NCBI GenBank assembly: GCA_016788705.1
Contig: JAEUSQ010000050.1
Span: 1 to 64,000 of the forward strand
Source of the DNA: Bacteroidetes Order II. bacterium
GTDB lineage: Bacteria > Bacteroidota > Rhodothermia > Rhodothermales > UBA2364
DNA: 64,000 nucleotides
Direction of reading: 5' to 3'
The notes beneath the pieces were generated by a model. The model was not told the origin of the DNA, searched no databases, and worked only from the letters and a program-made list of their open reading frames with translations. Shown here piece after piece: positions 1 to 7,760 of the stretch. The translations under genes and the position numbers were made by a program. The stretch's first letter is position 1. Every line of letters starts with the position of its first letter.

Positions 1-1
1 A

Positions 2-139
2 GATATGCTTCCAGCAAGCCTGAACTTTGTCAGTGCGACCACTGCCACTGGTTCTTACGACAATGCCTCTGGCCTCTGGTCGCTCGGCAATATCGCCCCG
101 GGAACCTATACCCTGACCATTAATGTGATGGTGAACTAA
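2..139 (+). CDS. C-terminal end of a DUF11-type repeat surface protein (partial)
   Basis: Only the last 45 codons are present and the gene runs off the left edge. The visible end contains the pattern LPASLNFVSATTATGSYD, then GLWSLGNIAPGTYTLTI. This is the classic shape of the C-terminal half of a DUF11/conserved-repeat β-sandwich domain, found in long secreted or cell-surface proteins. The protein stops immediately after the last β-strand (NVMVN), so no C-terminal sorting domain follows this repeat. A terminator hairpin lies about 45 bases downstream. The family call is good for so short a fragment, but the function of the whole protein cannot be judged. Confidence 0.6.
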   Translation, partial: DMLPASLNFVSATTATGSYDNASGLWSLGNIAPGTYTLTINVMVN

Positions 140-185
140 AAGTGCTCCGGTATTTTTTGTTTAGTTTATAAGACAAGACAAAGAG

Positions 186-215
186 AGGCTGCTTCGTTCA
201 ACAAAGCAGCCTTTT
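186..215 (+). terminator. Rho-independent terminator of the DUF11 protein gene
   Basis: A perfect 9-bp stem (AGGCTGCTT with AAGCAGCCT), a nine-base loop and a short T run. It sits between two convergent genes and may serve both. Confidence 0.75.
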
Positions 216-242
216 GAGGTATAAAGAGACCGTACGCTTTCT

Positions 243-806
243 TTACAGCGTCAAATAGGGCTTCATTTCGGCAAACTTCTTTTCGCCAATGCCTTTCACA
301 TCCATGATCTGCGAGATTTCCGTAAACTTCTTGATACTGGCGCGATAACTCACAATTTTCTGCGCCGTCGCTGGCCCAACGCCGGGCAAGGTCTCCAATT
401 CTGCCAGACTTGCTGTATTTAGGCTGATCGGACGACGAGGTGGCATCTTTTTCTCTGATTTTTTCTTGGGGGCTTTAAGAACTTCCTCCATTGGAAGAAG
501 CGGTACATCTTGCACCACGGGCACAGGGGTCTCCAAAGAATCTTTTGGTGCTGGTATGATGGGCGAGGCCAATACGGACGCGCTACTATCCGAAGGACTG
601 ACTGTCTTTGGAGCAACAACCTGCGGCACCATTGACAAACGGGCAGAGGTAGTCATTACTTTTTTTTCCGAGGGTGCATCGGTTGACCAAGACTTGAAAA
701 GGTCAATTCCGTATCCTAGGGTAAATAATCCAACCAAAGTGGCCAATGCCAGTGCTTCGTATTGGGTTATACCCATTTTTGACTGAAGTTTGTAAATCCA
801 TCGCAT
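243..806 (-). CDS. ComEA-like helix-hairpin-helix membrane protein
   Basis: A 187-residue protein with one N-terminal membrane segment (about residues 16–36), a Pro/Ser/Lys-rich linker (about 45–125), and a C-terminal tandem helix-hairpin-helix domain. The domain starts at SLNTASLAELETLPGVGPA and repeats as a second HhH around MDVKGIGEKKF. ComEA-family proteins bind double-stranded DNA at the cell surface during transformation, and in Bacteroidota many HhH exported proteins of this type have no tested role. The architecture (anchor, long flexible linker, DNA-binding tail) fits an inner-membrane-tethered periplasmic DNA binder. No competence genes are adjacent, so a role in DNA uptake is inference. 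The ATG at 806 gives the full membrane segment. Confidence 0.8.
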   Translation of the reverse strand: MRWIYKLQSKMGITQYEALALATLVGLFTLGYGIDLFKSWSTDAPSEKKVMTTSARLSMVPQVVAPKTVSPSDSSASVLASPIIPAPKDSLETPVPVVQDVPLLPMEEVLKAPKKKSEKKMPPRRPISLNTASLAELETLPGVGPATAQKIVSYRASIKKFTEISQIMDVKGIGEKKFAEMKPYLTL

Positions 807-1161
807 GACGTTAAAGGGTTAAGTTCTCTGATGCCACATAGACAATCCAACTCATTAAAACATAACCTATTAAGATATATTTTTTACCATGAAAAAAGTC
901 AGCCTTCTGTGCCAAAGACTGACTTTCCCACCTTTAAGTTAACAAGCAGTATTCAATAGGAGTTGTTGGTATGAGACATGATGCACTCGATAGACACCAA
1001 CAACTTGACAGATATAACCTCTTACCTTTAAAAAAGGGGCCTTGCATTTTTTGGAATTGAGGAGAATCGGCAACCAGGTTTTAGGGCAATACCATCGGAA
1101 TACACTTTCTAAGTCATAAGCCCCATTCATAGAAAAAGTGTCTTGCCTATTTTATCAGACA
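807..1161. other. Intergenic region holding repeat copy A
   Basis: No convincing gene. A 63-codon minus-strand reading frame (939–1130) crosses it but resembles nothing and is not conserved in the second repeat copy. The recognisable content is the ~150-nt element at 893–1045, annotated separately. Confidence 0.6.
893..1045 (-). repeat. ~150-nt duplicated element, copy A (minus-strand terminator end)
   Basis: This segment aligns over its whole length with 2379–2525 in the same orientation. The best conserved part is the 3' end on the minus strand: a hairpin with stem AAGTCAG/CTGACTT (two further pairs in each copy), loop TTTGGCACAGAA, followed by six T. A second potential stem exists only in this copy: AGTTGTTGG pairing with CCAACAACT near 967–1006. 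On the minus strand it lies directly downstream of the HxlR gene, so it could act as that gene's 3' UTR and terminator, as a small RNA, or as the relic of a small mobile element. Confidence 0.6.
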
Positions 1162-1521
1162 TTAAGTTGCTTCTCCATAAGGAGCCACAACAGGAACGTT
1201 TTGGTAATTTTCTTGCCCCCAGCGATGTAGCTCAATAATAATGGGCAATAGACTTAAGCCTTTAGACGTAAGGGAATACTCCACTATTGGGGGTATTGTT
1301 GTAAATGCTTTTCTTGTAATAATCCCATAATGTTCCAGTTTCTTAAGCTCTTTTGATAGCATACGAGTATTGATGCCTTCTATAGAACGCTCTATCTGAG
1401 AAAACCGTTTCTTGTCTTCAAATAGAGAGTGTATAATTCGCAAAGATCATTTGCCTCCTATAATGTCCAATACTGTTTTGAGGATACTACATTCTTTTTC
1501 AGTTTGTTTTTTATTTTCCAT
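1162..1521 (-). pseudogene. HxlR-family transcriptional regulator interrupted by an in-frame TGA
   Basis: Read from the ATG at 1521, the frame encodes MENKKQTEKECSILKTVLDI and then IGGK, hits TGA at 1449–1447, and continues without a shift as SLRIIHSLFEDKKRF down to the stop at 1162. HxlR proteins have a near-invariant GGKW(S/T) motif at this point, so the TGA sits exactly where Trp (TGG) belongs: a single G-to-A change. The total length (119 codons) and the later winged-helix residues (INTRMLSKELKKLEHYGI, PPIVEYSLTSKG) are otherwise intact. A TTG at 1443 could restart translation after the stop, but the product would lack the first helix and the usual redox-sensing N-terminal Cys. It is divergent from a DoxX gene, a common HxlR arrangement. 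TGA is a normal stop elsewhere in the window. Confidence 0.85.
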
Positions 1522-1560
1522 AACCTATTGTTTTTTAATTACAATTAACATCATGTATTA

Positions 1561-1593
1561 TACAAATTTGTAACTACTTGTAAATGTAAAGTA
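1561..1593. promoter_or_regulatory. Candidate operators between hxlR and doxX
   Basis: A perfect 12-bp palindrome TACAAATTTGTA (1561–1572) is followed by the inverted arms TACTT (1575–1579) and AAGTA (1589–1593). HxlR/DUF24 regulators are known to bind short inverted repeats with TACT/AGTA arms, so these are plausible sites for the divergent regulator. The arm spacing is not the textbook one and no promoter was identified with certainty. Confidence 0.35.
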
Positions 1594-1777
1594 ATTACAC
1601 TACCTTTTCAACCGCGTTTAATGAATGAATAGCAAGACGTTTATCAGAAAATCCGAAAAAACGACCTGCACATGACCTTCTAACGCCTATCAAGGAAGAA
1701 AGGCTACATCCCTAACAGATGATCCCGAGAAGAAAAAGGCTATACAAACGATAACCCATAACCCATTCAACAACAAA

Positions 1778-2182
1778 ATGACCGAACAAAAAAACTCAAA
1801 AGCACTCCACACCACCCTATGGGTTGTCCAAGGGCTATTGGCCGCCGCATTTGGTATGGCAGGTTTTATGAAAATGACCGCCCCCATTGCGCAATTGGCA
1901 GCGAACGGTATGACATTCGTCAATCAATTTAGTATTGAAATGGTGCGCTTTATTGGCGTAGCAGAAGTACTTGGGGCCATTGGTCTAATACTTCCTGCTG
2001 CGCTACGTATCAAACCAGTCTTAACGCCGCTTGCGGCAGTTGGAGTTGCCATCATTATGGTATTGGCAGCTATCCAGCACATCACAAGTAACGAACCAAT
2101 ATTCGCCAATATCGTATTGTTCGCATTGGCAGTATTTGTGGCTTGGGGCAGGTTTGTAAAAGTGCCCATTCAAGCAAAATAA
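1778..2182 (+). CDS. DoxX-like four-helix membrane protein
   Basis: A 134-residue protein with four predicted membrane helices: about residues 13–32, 53–74, 80–100 and 106–124. The pattern fits the DoxX/DoxX-like superfamily: a first helix ending in AAAFGMAGFMKM, and a second opening with VRFIGVAEVLGAIGLILP. These proteins are linked to quinone or thiol redox chemistry in a few organisms, but most are uncharacterised. The gene is divergent from the HxlR regulator, which would be expected to repress it under redox or electrophile control. If the regulator is really broken, this gene may be constitutively expressed (inference). Confidence 0.8.
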   Translation: MTEQKNSKALHTTLWVVQGLLAAAFGMAGFMKMTAPIAQLAANGMTFVNQFSIEMVRFIGVAEVLGAIGLILPAALRIKPVLTPLAAVGVAIIMVLAAIQHITSNEPIFANIVLFALAVFVAWGRFVKVPIQAK

Positions 2183-2586
2183 TTCAGGCTTATTCCCATA
2201 AATATGACCCGTTGGTGCGACACCAAAATCACGGCAACGGGTTTTGGGTATATTATTTATAAAGCAATGCCCAATGGGTAATTCAAGACCACTAAAGGTG
2301 GATACCCAAGCGCAGTTGAAAGCAATCTCTCAGCAGGCATCCCACACGGGTGAGGCAAAACCCCACTTTTAGGCAACAAAAAAGTCAGCCTTCTGTGCCA
2401 AAGGCTGACTTACCCACCATTATGTTGACAAGCAGTATTGAGAGAGGTGTATGAATGGAGAAATGATACAGCCTTAAGACACCAGCATAACCACAAGCAT
2501 AACCTCACTTTTGAAAAAAAACAGGGATCAGGTGATTTTTTCTTTGGACTTGCTAAATTGAGCGCAAAACACAACCCTATTGCACC
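2183..2586. other. Intergenic region holding repeat copy B
   Basis: No gene seen. It contains repeat copy B (2379–2525). The stretch 2183–2378 shows nothing recognisable. Confidence 0.6.
2379..2525 (-). repeat. ~150-nt duplicated element, copy B (minus-strand terminator end)
   Basis: Second copy of the element at 893–1045, as a direct repeat. Read on the minus strand it ends in a perfect 9-bp hairpin (AAGTCAGCC with GGCTGACTT) followed by six T. Just upstream of the hairpin both copies share the block AATACTGCTTGT, then GGTGGG. No minus-strand gene lies upstream of this copy: its neighbour, the CPBP gene, points the other way. The terminator therefore has no obvious mRNA to end, which makes an independent small transcript more plausible than a plain 3' UTR. 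Confidence 0.6.
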
Positions 2587-3366
2587 ATGATATCAGAAAT
2601 TAAAACAGAGTTGGGCCGCGCATGGCGGGTCTATAAAACCTTAGACACCCAAACCGTGGTCGTGCTCACCGTGAGCGTTGCACTTATCATGATTCAAATC
2701 AATTTTGGCGGGCGTTTATTTTTTCTCCGCACCTTCGGCCCTTGGGTCCCATCTGAATGGCAAGGCATCGCAGAGTGGGCATGGTGGTTTGGTACACAAG
2801 GCTTTACGGGCTTTGTGATTCCAGTGTTGATCCTAAAATTAGGCTTTCGGCAATCTTGGGCAGCGATGGGACTTGGCTTGGGCGATTGGAAGTTGGCCTC
2901 AACGTTGGCCTTGGCCTACATCCCCTTGGTGGTTATTGGCACATGGATCCTCTCCAATGGTGCCGATTTTCAATCCAATTATCCACATTACCCCGAAGCC
3001 GCACGAAATTGGGGCATATTTTTTTTATACGAGGCACTTTTTTTGTTTTACTGGATGGGATGGGAGTATTTGTGGCGCGGCTTCGTACAGTTTGGAACGG
3101 CACGCACATTGGGTTACTGGGCCATTTTTGTGCAAATGATTCCGTTTGCGATCTTACATGCCGACAAACCGCTTGCCGAAGCGTTCCTTTCTATTCTCGG
3201 TGGTGTAGCACTTGGGGCATTATGCTGGCGCACCCGGTCTTTCTGGATTGCCGTACCCATTCATGCCGCACAAATGTTCATCTTAGACTTGTGGTGTACC
3301 CTACGCATCAGGACAGGCGCAGCGGGTATCGGCTGGCAAGCCTTAGAAACCGCTTTGGGATTTTAG
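2587..3366 (+). CDS. CPBP-family intramembrane glutamic-type protease
   Basis: A 259-residue polytopic membrane protein. The CPBP/Abi signature is recognisable: motif 1 as WEYLWRGF (about residues 160–167), motif 2 as FAILHAD (about 194–200) and motif 3 as AVPIHAAQM (about 223–231). Known family members are Rce1-like proteases; bacterial ones have roles in bacteriocin immunity or protein processing. Motif 1 usually reads EExxxR. Here the second Glu and the Arg are kept but the first Glu is Trp, a variant I believe occurs in a Bacteroidota subgroup. It overlaps the convergent recN gene end by four bases. Substrate unknown. Confidence 0.8.
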   Translation: MISEIKTELGRAWRVYKTLDTQTVVVLTVSVALIMIQINFGGRLFFLRTFGPWVPSEWQGIAEWAWWFGTQGFTGFVIPVLILKLGFRQSWAAMGLGLGDWKLASTLALAYIPLVVIGTWILSNGADFQSNYPHYPEAARNWGIFFLYEALFLFYWMGWEYLWRGFVQFGTARTLGYWAIFVQMIPFAILHADKPLAEAFLSILGGVALGALCWRTRSFWIAVPIHAAQMFILDLWCTLRIRTGAAGIGWQALETALGF

Positions 3367-5063
3367 ACCTGTTTTAGCAAGGCACGCGCACTCTCCAGTG
3401 CAGCTTCCGTAATTTCATCGCCCGAAAACATTGCAGCAATCGTTCGGATCCGGTCTTCCACCGAAAGCAATCGAATCTGGGAGCGGGTGCGTTCTCCCGC
3501 CACTAATTTCTCGACCACATAATGGCTATGCCCTTGCGCTGCAATCTGGGGCAAGTGGGTAATAGCGATAATTTGGTGATATTCTCCCAGACTTCTCATG
3601 GCTTCACCCACTTTTCCGGCAATCCGCCCCGAAATCCCAGTGTCAATTTCGTCGAAAACCAGAATTGGCAAACGTTCATTTTTTGCCAGAATGGTTTTAA
3701 GGGCCAGCATAATCCGACTAATCTCCCCGCCAGAGGCCGTCTTGGCAAGTGGTCGCGGGGTTTCTCCAAGGTTTGTCGAGATATAAAACGCTACTTCGTC
3801 CACCCCATTGGGTAAAGCGGCAAATCGCTTGCCTGTTGTCTGGTCGCGAATCCACCCTTTCGCATCGGCTTGTACTCCAAATTGAACCTGAAAGGCCGCA
3901 TGGACAATGCCCAATTCACGGAGTTCACGTACAATCGCTTCTTCGATGTGTAAGGCTGCTTCTTTGCGTTTGGCCGAAAGCCTAAGGGCTGTTTGGGCCA
4001 ATCTTTGCGCCAATTCGATCACTTGTTTGTCTGCACGGGCAATGGCCCCTTCAAAATCTGCCGCCAACTCAAATTGTGCCCCTATTTTTTCGCGAAAGGC
4101 GATGACTTCTTCGATTGTTTCGCCATATTTACGCTTCAAGTTCAGAAATTCACCCAGACGATTCCGGATTTCCAAGAGCCGCTCCGGATCGAAAGCCACC
4201 CGTGCATGATAGTCTTGCAAAAATTTCGTTAACTCGGCAATTAATACTTCGGCAGATCGGAGGTCTGCCAACGGCTCTTGGAGTCGTTGATCAATTGTGG
4301 CCAGTTCGGCAAATACGCTTCGGGCACGAACCAAACGGTCATAAACAGCTTCTTCGGACTCATAGAGCATTTGAACCAGGTCACCTGATCCAGCGAAGCG
4401 TTTTTCGGCATTTTCCAACAGTTTCGCCTCCGCCTCCAATGTGGCTTCTTCACCGGGTTTAGGCGAGACTTCGTCTATTTCTTTTATTTGATACGCATAT
4501 AGTTCTTGCTTTTGCTTCAGGTCTTTCTCCCGTGCAATGAGTTGACGGCGTGCTTTTACGGCCCCCTCCATCTCTCGATAAATCATTTGATATTCCGCAC
4601 GCAGTTCACCAAGACCCGCATAGTTGTCTAAGACCTCGATGTGTGTTTCGGTACGTAAAAGAGATTGATGTTCATGTTGGCCGTGCAGGTCTATCACACT
4701 TTCTGCCACTTGCCGCATCAGTTGCATGGTAGCGGGGCTATCATTGATAAACCCCCGACTGCTGGAGGAGCCTATTTCCCGACGTAGGATTAGGGTATCG
4801 TCGTATTCATACCCATGATCAAACAAAACCTCACGAATTTTGGGGGCATGTGGCGCATCAAATACACCTTCCAAAACAGCTTTATGTGCACCACTCCGGA
4901 TGACATCGGTTGAGGCACGTTCGCCCAAAATTAGTTTGAGCGCACCCACTAGGATAGATTTACCGGCACCCGTCTCACCTGTAATGATGTTAAGGCCATT
5001 TTCGAACGTTATTTCGAGCCGATCTATGAGCGTATAATCGCGAATGCTTAACGAACGGAGCAT
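3363..5063 (-). CDS. recN: DNA repair protein RecN
   Basis: An SMC-like ATPase of double-strand-break repair. Read from the ATG at 5063 it is 566 residues, the usual RecN length; the upstream extension to 5120 lacks family similarity. The N-terminal ATP-binding domain has Walker A GETGAGKS at residues 29–36. A long coiled-coil middle (about 150–380) follows, and the C-terminal lobe carries the ABC signature TASGGEISRIML and Walker B ILVFDEIDTGISG. RecN loads on broken ends with RecA and bridges DNA. The gene is divergent from pbpC with a ~180-base gap. No LexA-type box was identified. Confidence 0.95.
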   Translation of the reverse strand: MLRSLSIRDYTLIDRLEITFENGLNIITGETGAGKSILVGALKLILGERASTDVIRSGAHKAVLEGVFDAPHAPKIREVLFDHGYEYDDTLILRREIGSSSSRGFINDSPATMQLMRQVAESVIDLHGQHEHQSLLRTETHIEVLDNYAGLGELRAEYQMIYREMEGAVKARRQLIAREKDLKQKQELYAYQIKEIDEVSPKPGEEATLEAEAKLLENAEKRFAGSGDLVQMLYESEEAVYDRLVRARSVFAELATIDQRLQEPLADLRSAEVLIAELTKFLQDYHARVAFDPERLLEIRNRLGEFLNLKRKYGETIEEVIAFREKIGAQFELAADFEGAIARADKQVIELAQRLAQTALRLSAKRKEAALHIEEAIVRELRELGIVHAAFQVQFGVQADAKGWIRDQTTGKRFAALPNGVDEVAFYISTNLGETPRPLAKTASGGEISRIMLALKTILAKNERLPILVFDEIDTGISGRIAGKVGEAMRSLGEYHQIIAITHLPQIAAQGHSHYVVEKLVAGERTRSQIRLLSVEDRIRTIAAMFSGDEITEAALESARALLKQV

Positions 5064-5242
5064 GGAAGCGGGAATCGTATGTGTGTAAAATATGTTGGAA
5101 GCTACAAAACGACCATTCAAAAATCAAAATAGCATACAAATTTTTATCGTACTTGCCTCGTTTAGCAGGAGTAAGGCTAATTTGCAACCTGCATCCTGCT
5201 TGGGGTATATTCTATGGCCTCTATTTTATTTCGCCCTTCGAC

Positions 5243-7756
5243 ATGTGGAACAATACCCAACCGCAACTATGGATCTCCAACATCAAAGCCTTATTATTGC
5301 TTTGGTGGAAGCCTATGCAGCAATTTTGGCGCAAATACCTGCCGCCCATCTTCCTACACCCCATCGTCCCTCACGTGGCCAAAAGGCTCCCCTTTCTCAT
5401 GTTTGGAGGGATGTGGCTCTATATCCTCTGGCCGTTGCCTTCAGACTTTGCCCCACAAGCACAAAGCCGGAGTGTACGCATTACCGACCGGAATGAACAG
5501 CTTTTGTATGAATATCGCCCTGAAGGAAGCAGCCTATCCGTAGAACTGCACGAAGTTCCACCTAAAGTGATCCGTGCATTATTGGCCACTGAAGACCGAC
5601 GCTTTTTTCAGCATTCCGGGGTGGACATGACCGCCATGGCACAAGCCCTCTGGCAGAACATTAAAAAAAGAGGCATCAGCCGGGGCGGGTCCACCATCAC
5701 CATGCAAGTAAGTCGGATGCTCCGAGATGCACCCCGTCGTGGTTTTGCCCGCTGGTGGGCAAAGGGAATGGAAGTATTGTTGGCTTGGCGCTTGGAACTT
5801 CATTTGTCCAAACCAGAAATTCTGACCATGTGGCTCAATAAAGCCCCCTTCGGAAATCGGGTTTTCGGGATAGAATCTGCCGCCAAATTTTATTTCGGAA
5901 AACGAGCACGGGACTTAAACCTGGCAGAAGGTGCATTTTTGGTTGGCCTACCACAAAGCCCTTCTGCATATAACCCATTTAGTCAGCCGGAACGGGCAAA
6001 ACGGCGACAAGAACAAGTTTTGTCTGCGCTCGTAGCCGTTGGTGGGATTGCTCCCGACCAAAAGTATTCCCTAATCATTCGCCCGCTCGCTCTTGCAAAA
6101 CCAGAACAGGTTTTTAGGGCTCCTCATCTTGTAAACCGTTTAATACAAGAACTGCCCTTAGGCACTGGGAAATGGAAAACCCTAAAAACAACCCTCGACC
6201 TTCGCCTACAACATAGCCTCGAACGCATTATTCAGGGCCACATGCGAAGGATCGGACAATCGAATGTGAGCAATGCTGCTGCAGTGGTGTTGGATAACCG
6301 GACGGGGGAGGTATTGGCCTATGTAGGCAGCGTGGATTTTTGGGAAGAACGCCTTGGTGGACAAAATGACGGTGTACAGGCCCTCAGACAACCAGGTAGC
6401 GCCCTTAAACCTTTTACCTATGCCCGTGCCTTGGCTTCACGTAAATATACCCCTTCTACCATCTTGCCTGATTTACCCACCCAGATTTTGGAAGTAGGCG
6501 GTGCATTCTCCCCAGAAAACTATGATAAACAATTCCATGGCCCCGTTCCACTTCGTCAGGCATTGGCCAGCAGCTACAACATTCCTGCAGTCCGAATGGC
6601 ACGGGAAATTGAGCCTACGGTTTTGCTGAACAGTTTTCGGAAAGCAGGTCTTTTTTCCCTTCGCAAACCTGCGGAATTCTATGGCGTTGGACTGACCTTG
6701 GGCAATGGCGAAGTCACCTTGCTTGAACTCGCGCGGGCATATGCAGGCATCGCGCGTGGTGGCTTACTGCCCGGTATTTCATTTGTCCGCGATGAACAAG
6801 CACAATTAAAATATGCAAACCAACCTTACGCTCATACAGCACCCAATGGTATCTCGCCACAAGTAGCCTCTCTGATTACCCATATCCTTGCCGATCCGGA
6901 GGCACGCGCACCAGCGTTCGGACGCGGCAATGTCCTTGAACTGCCTTTTCCTATGGCTGCCAAAACCGGAACCTCCAAAGACTACCGCGATAACTGGGTC
7001 GTGGGTTATACCCCCATTCATACCGTCGCCGTTTGGGTAGGCAACTTTGATGGAAGCCCCATGCAATACGTTTCCGGCATATCGGGCGCAGGGCCCATTT
7101 TGCATGATATGATGATGGTATTAGGGCCAGGAGGAGACTTCTCGGTTCCCCACGCCATCGAGGAGGCCGTCGTTTGTCCAGCCAGCGGAAAACGACCCGG
7201 CGCCTTTTGCCCAACCATTAAAAAGGAAGTCTTCTTTCTCGGAACCATCCCTAAAGATACCTGTACCGTTCACCAGTCTATCAAAATCAATATAGAAACA
7301 GGAGAACTGGCAGACCACCAAACCCACTCGGCCCTCGTCCGCGAAGAACTGTTTACGGTATATCCACCCGAATACCAAGCTTGGATGCTTGAGAACGGGC
7401 TGCGACTGCCACCGCGAAATACCGAAATAAACCTTCCAACAACTTCACAAAATTGGTCTTATACCAATTTATTGCAAGTGCAGTATCCTGCATCTGGAAC
7501 GGTTTTCCTGTTAGACCCCGTCCTCCGGCGTGAATACCAACGCATACGGCTACGAAGTGTGGTGAGCGATGCTTTCTACAACCTCCGCTGGGTCATAAAC
7601 AATGTAGTACTGCACAGTGATTATCGCTATACCGACTGGCCGCTTGCTCCAGGTGTTCACCACATTGCCCTACAAGGACAAACCAAAGAAGGCCGGTTTA
7701 TGCGTAGTGCGCCCGCACGAATTGTTGTACATCCACCAGGAAAAGAGGCCAATTAA
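5243..7756 (+). CDS. pbpC: Penicillin-binding protein 1C (bifunctional class A PBP)
   Basis: A peptidoglycan synthase anchored by one N-terminal membrane helix (the LPFLMFGGMWLYILWP segment). The glycosyltransferase domain shows EDRRFFQHSGVD (about residue 115) and GGSTITMQ (about 150). The transpeptidase domain shows SALK (SxxK, about 385), SYN (about 442) and KTGTS (about 573). A C-terminal β-sandwich (BiPBP_C type), beginning near YPASGTVFLL, completes the PBP1C architecture. PBP1C often neighbours an α2-macroglobulin gene (yfhM); none is seen here. The reading frame is open back to 5081, and I chose the ATG at 5243. The ATG at 5315, preceded by a purine-rich GGTGGA, is an equally possible start and keeps the membrane anchor. 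Confidence 0.92.
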   Translation: MWNNTQPQLWISNIKALLLLWWKPMQQFWRKYLPPIFLHPIVPHVAKRLPFLMFGGMWLYILWPLPSDFAPQAQSRSVRITDRNEQLLYEYRPEGSSLSVELHEVPPKVIRALLATEDRRFFQHSGVDMTAMAQALWQNIKKRGISRGGSTITMQVSRMLRDAPRRGFARWWAKGMEVLLAWRLELHLSKPEILTMWLNKAPFGNRVFGIESAAKFYFGKRARDLNLAEGAFLVGLPQSPSAYNPFSQPERAKRRQEQVLSALVAVGGIAPDQKYSLIIRPLALAKPEQVFRAPHLVNRLIQELPLGTGKWKTLKTTLDLRLQHSLERIIQGHMRRIGQSNVSNAAAVVLDNRTGEVLAYVGSVDFWEERLGGQNDGVQALRQPGSALKPFTYARALASRKYTPSTILPDLPTQILEVGGAFSPENYDKQFHGPVPLRQALASSYNIPAVRMAREIEPTVLLNSFRKAGLFSLRKPAEFYGVGLTLGNGEVTLLELARAYAGIARGGLLPGISFVRDEQAQLKYANQPYAHTAPNGISPQVASLITHILADPEARAPAFGRGNVLELPFPMAAKTGTSKDYRDNWVVGYTPIHTVAVWVGNFDGSPMQYVSGISGAGPILHDMMMVLGPGGDFSVPHAIEEAVVCPASGKRPGAFCPTIKKEVFFLGTIPKDTCTVHQSIKINIETGELADHQTHSALVREELFTVYPPEYQAWMLENGLRLPPRNTEINLPTTSQNWSYTNLLQVQYPASGTVFLLDPVLRREYQRIRLRSVVSDAFYNLRWVINNVVLHSDYRYTDWPLAPGVHHIALQGQTKEGRFMRSAPARIVVHPPGKEAN

Positions 7757-7760
7757 TACA

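Noticed and set aside
939-1130. 63-codon minus-strand frame in repeat copy A
   Set aside because: Not conserved in copy B, no recognisable pattern, overlaps a non-coding repeat with a terminator.
1441-1449. TGA read as Trp (alternative genetic code)
   Set aside because: TGA ends normal genes here (for example bshB1 and the GmhB-like gene) and TGG is common, so the code is standard and the TGA in hxlR is a local event.
5081-5242. Long N-terminal extension of pbpC
   Set aside because: It runs into the recN promoter region, is not family-like, and the membrane anchor lies further downstream.
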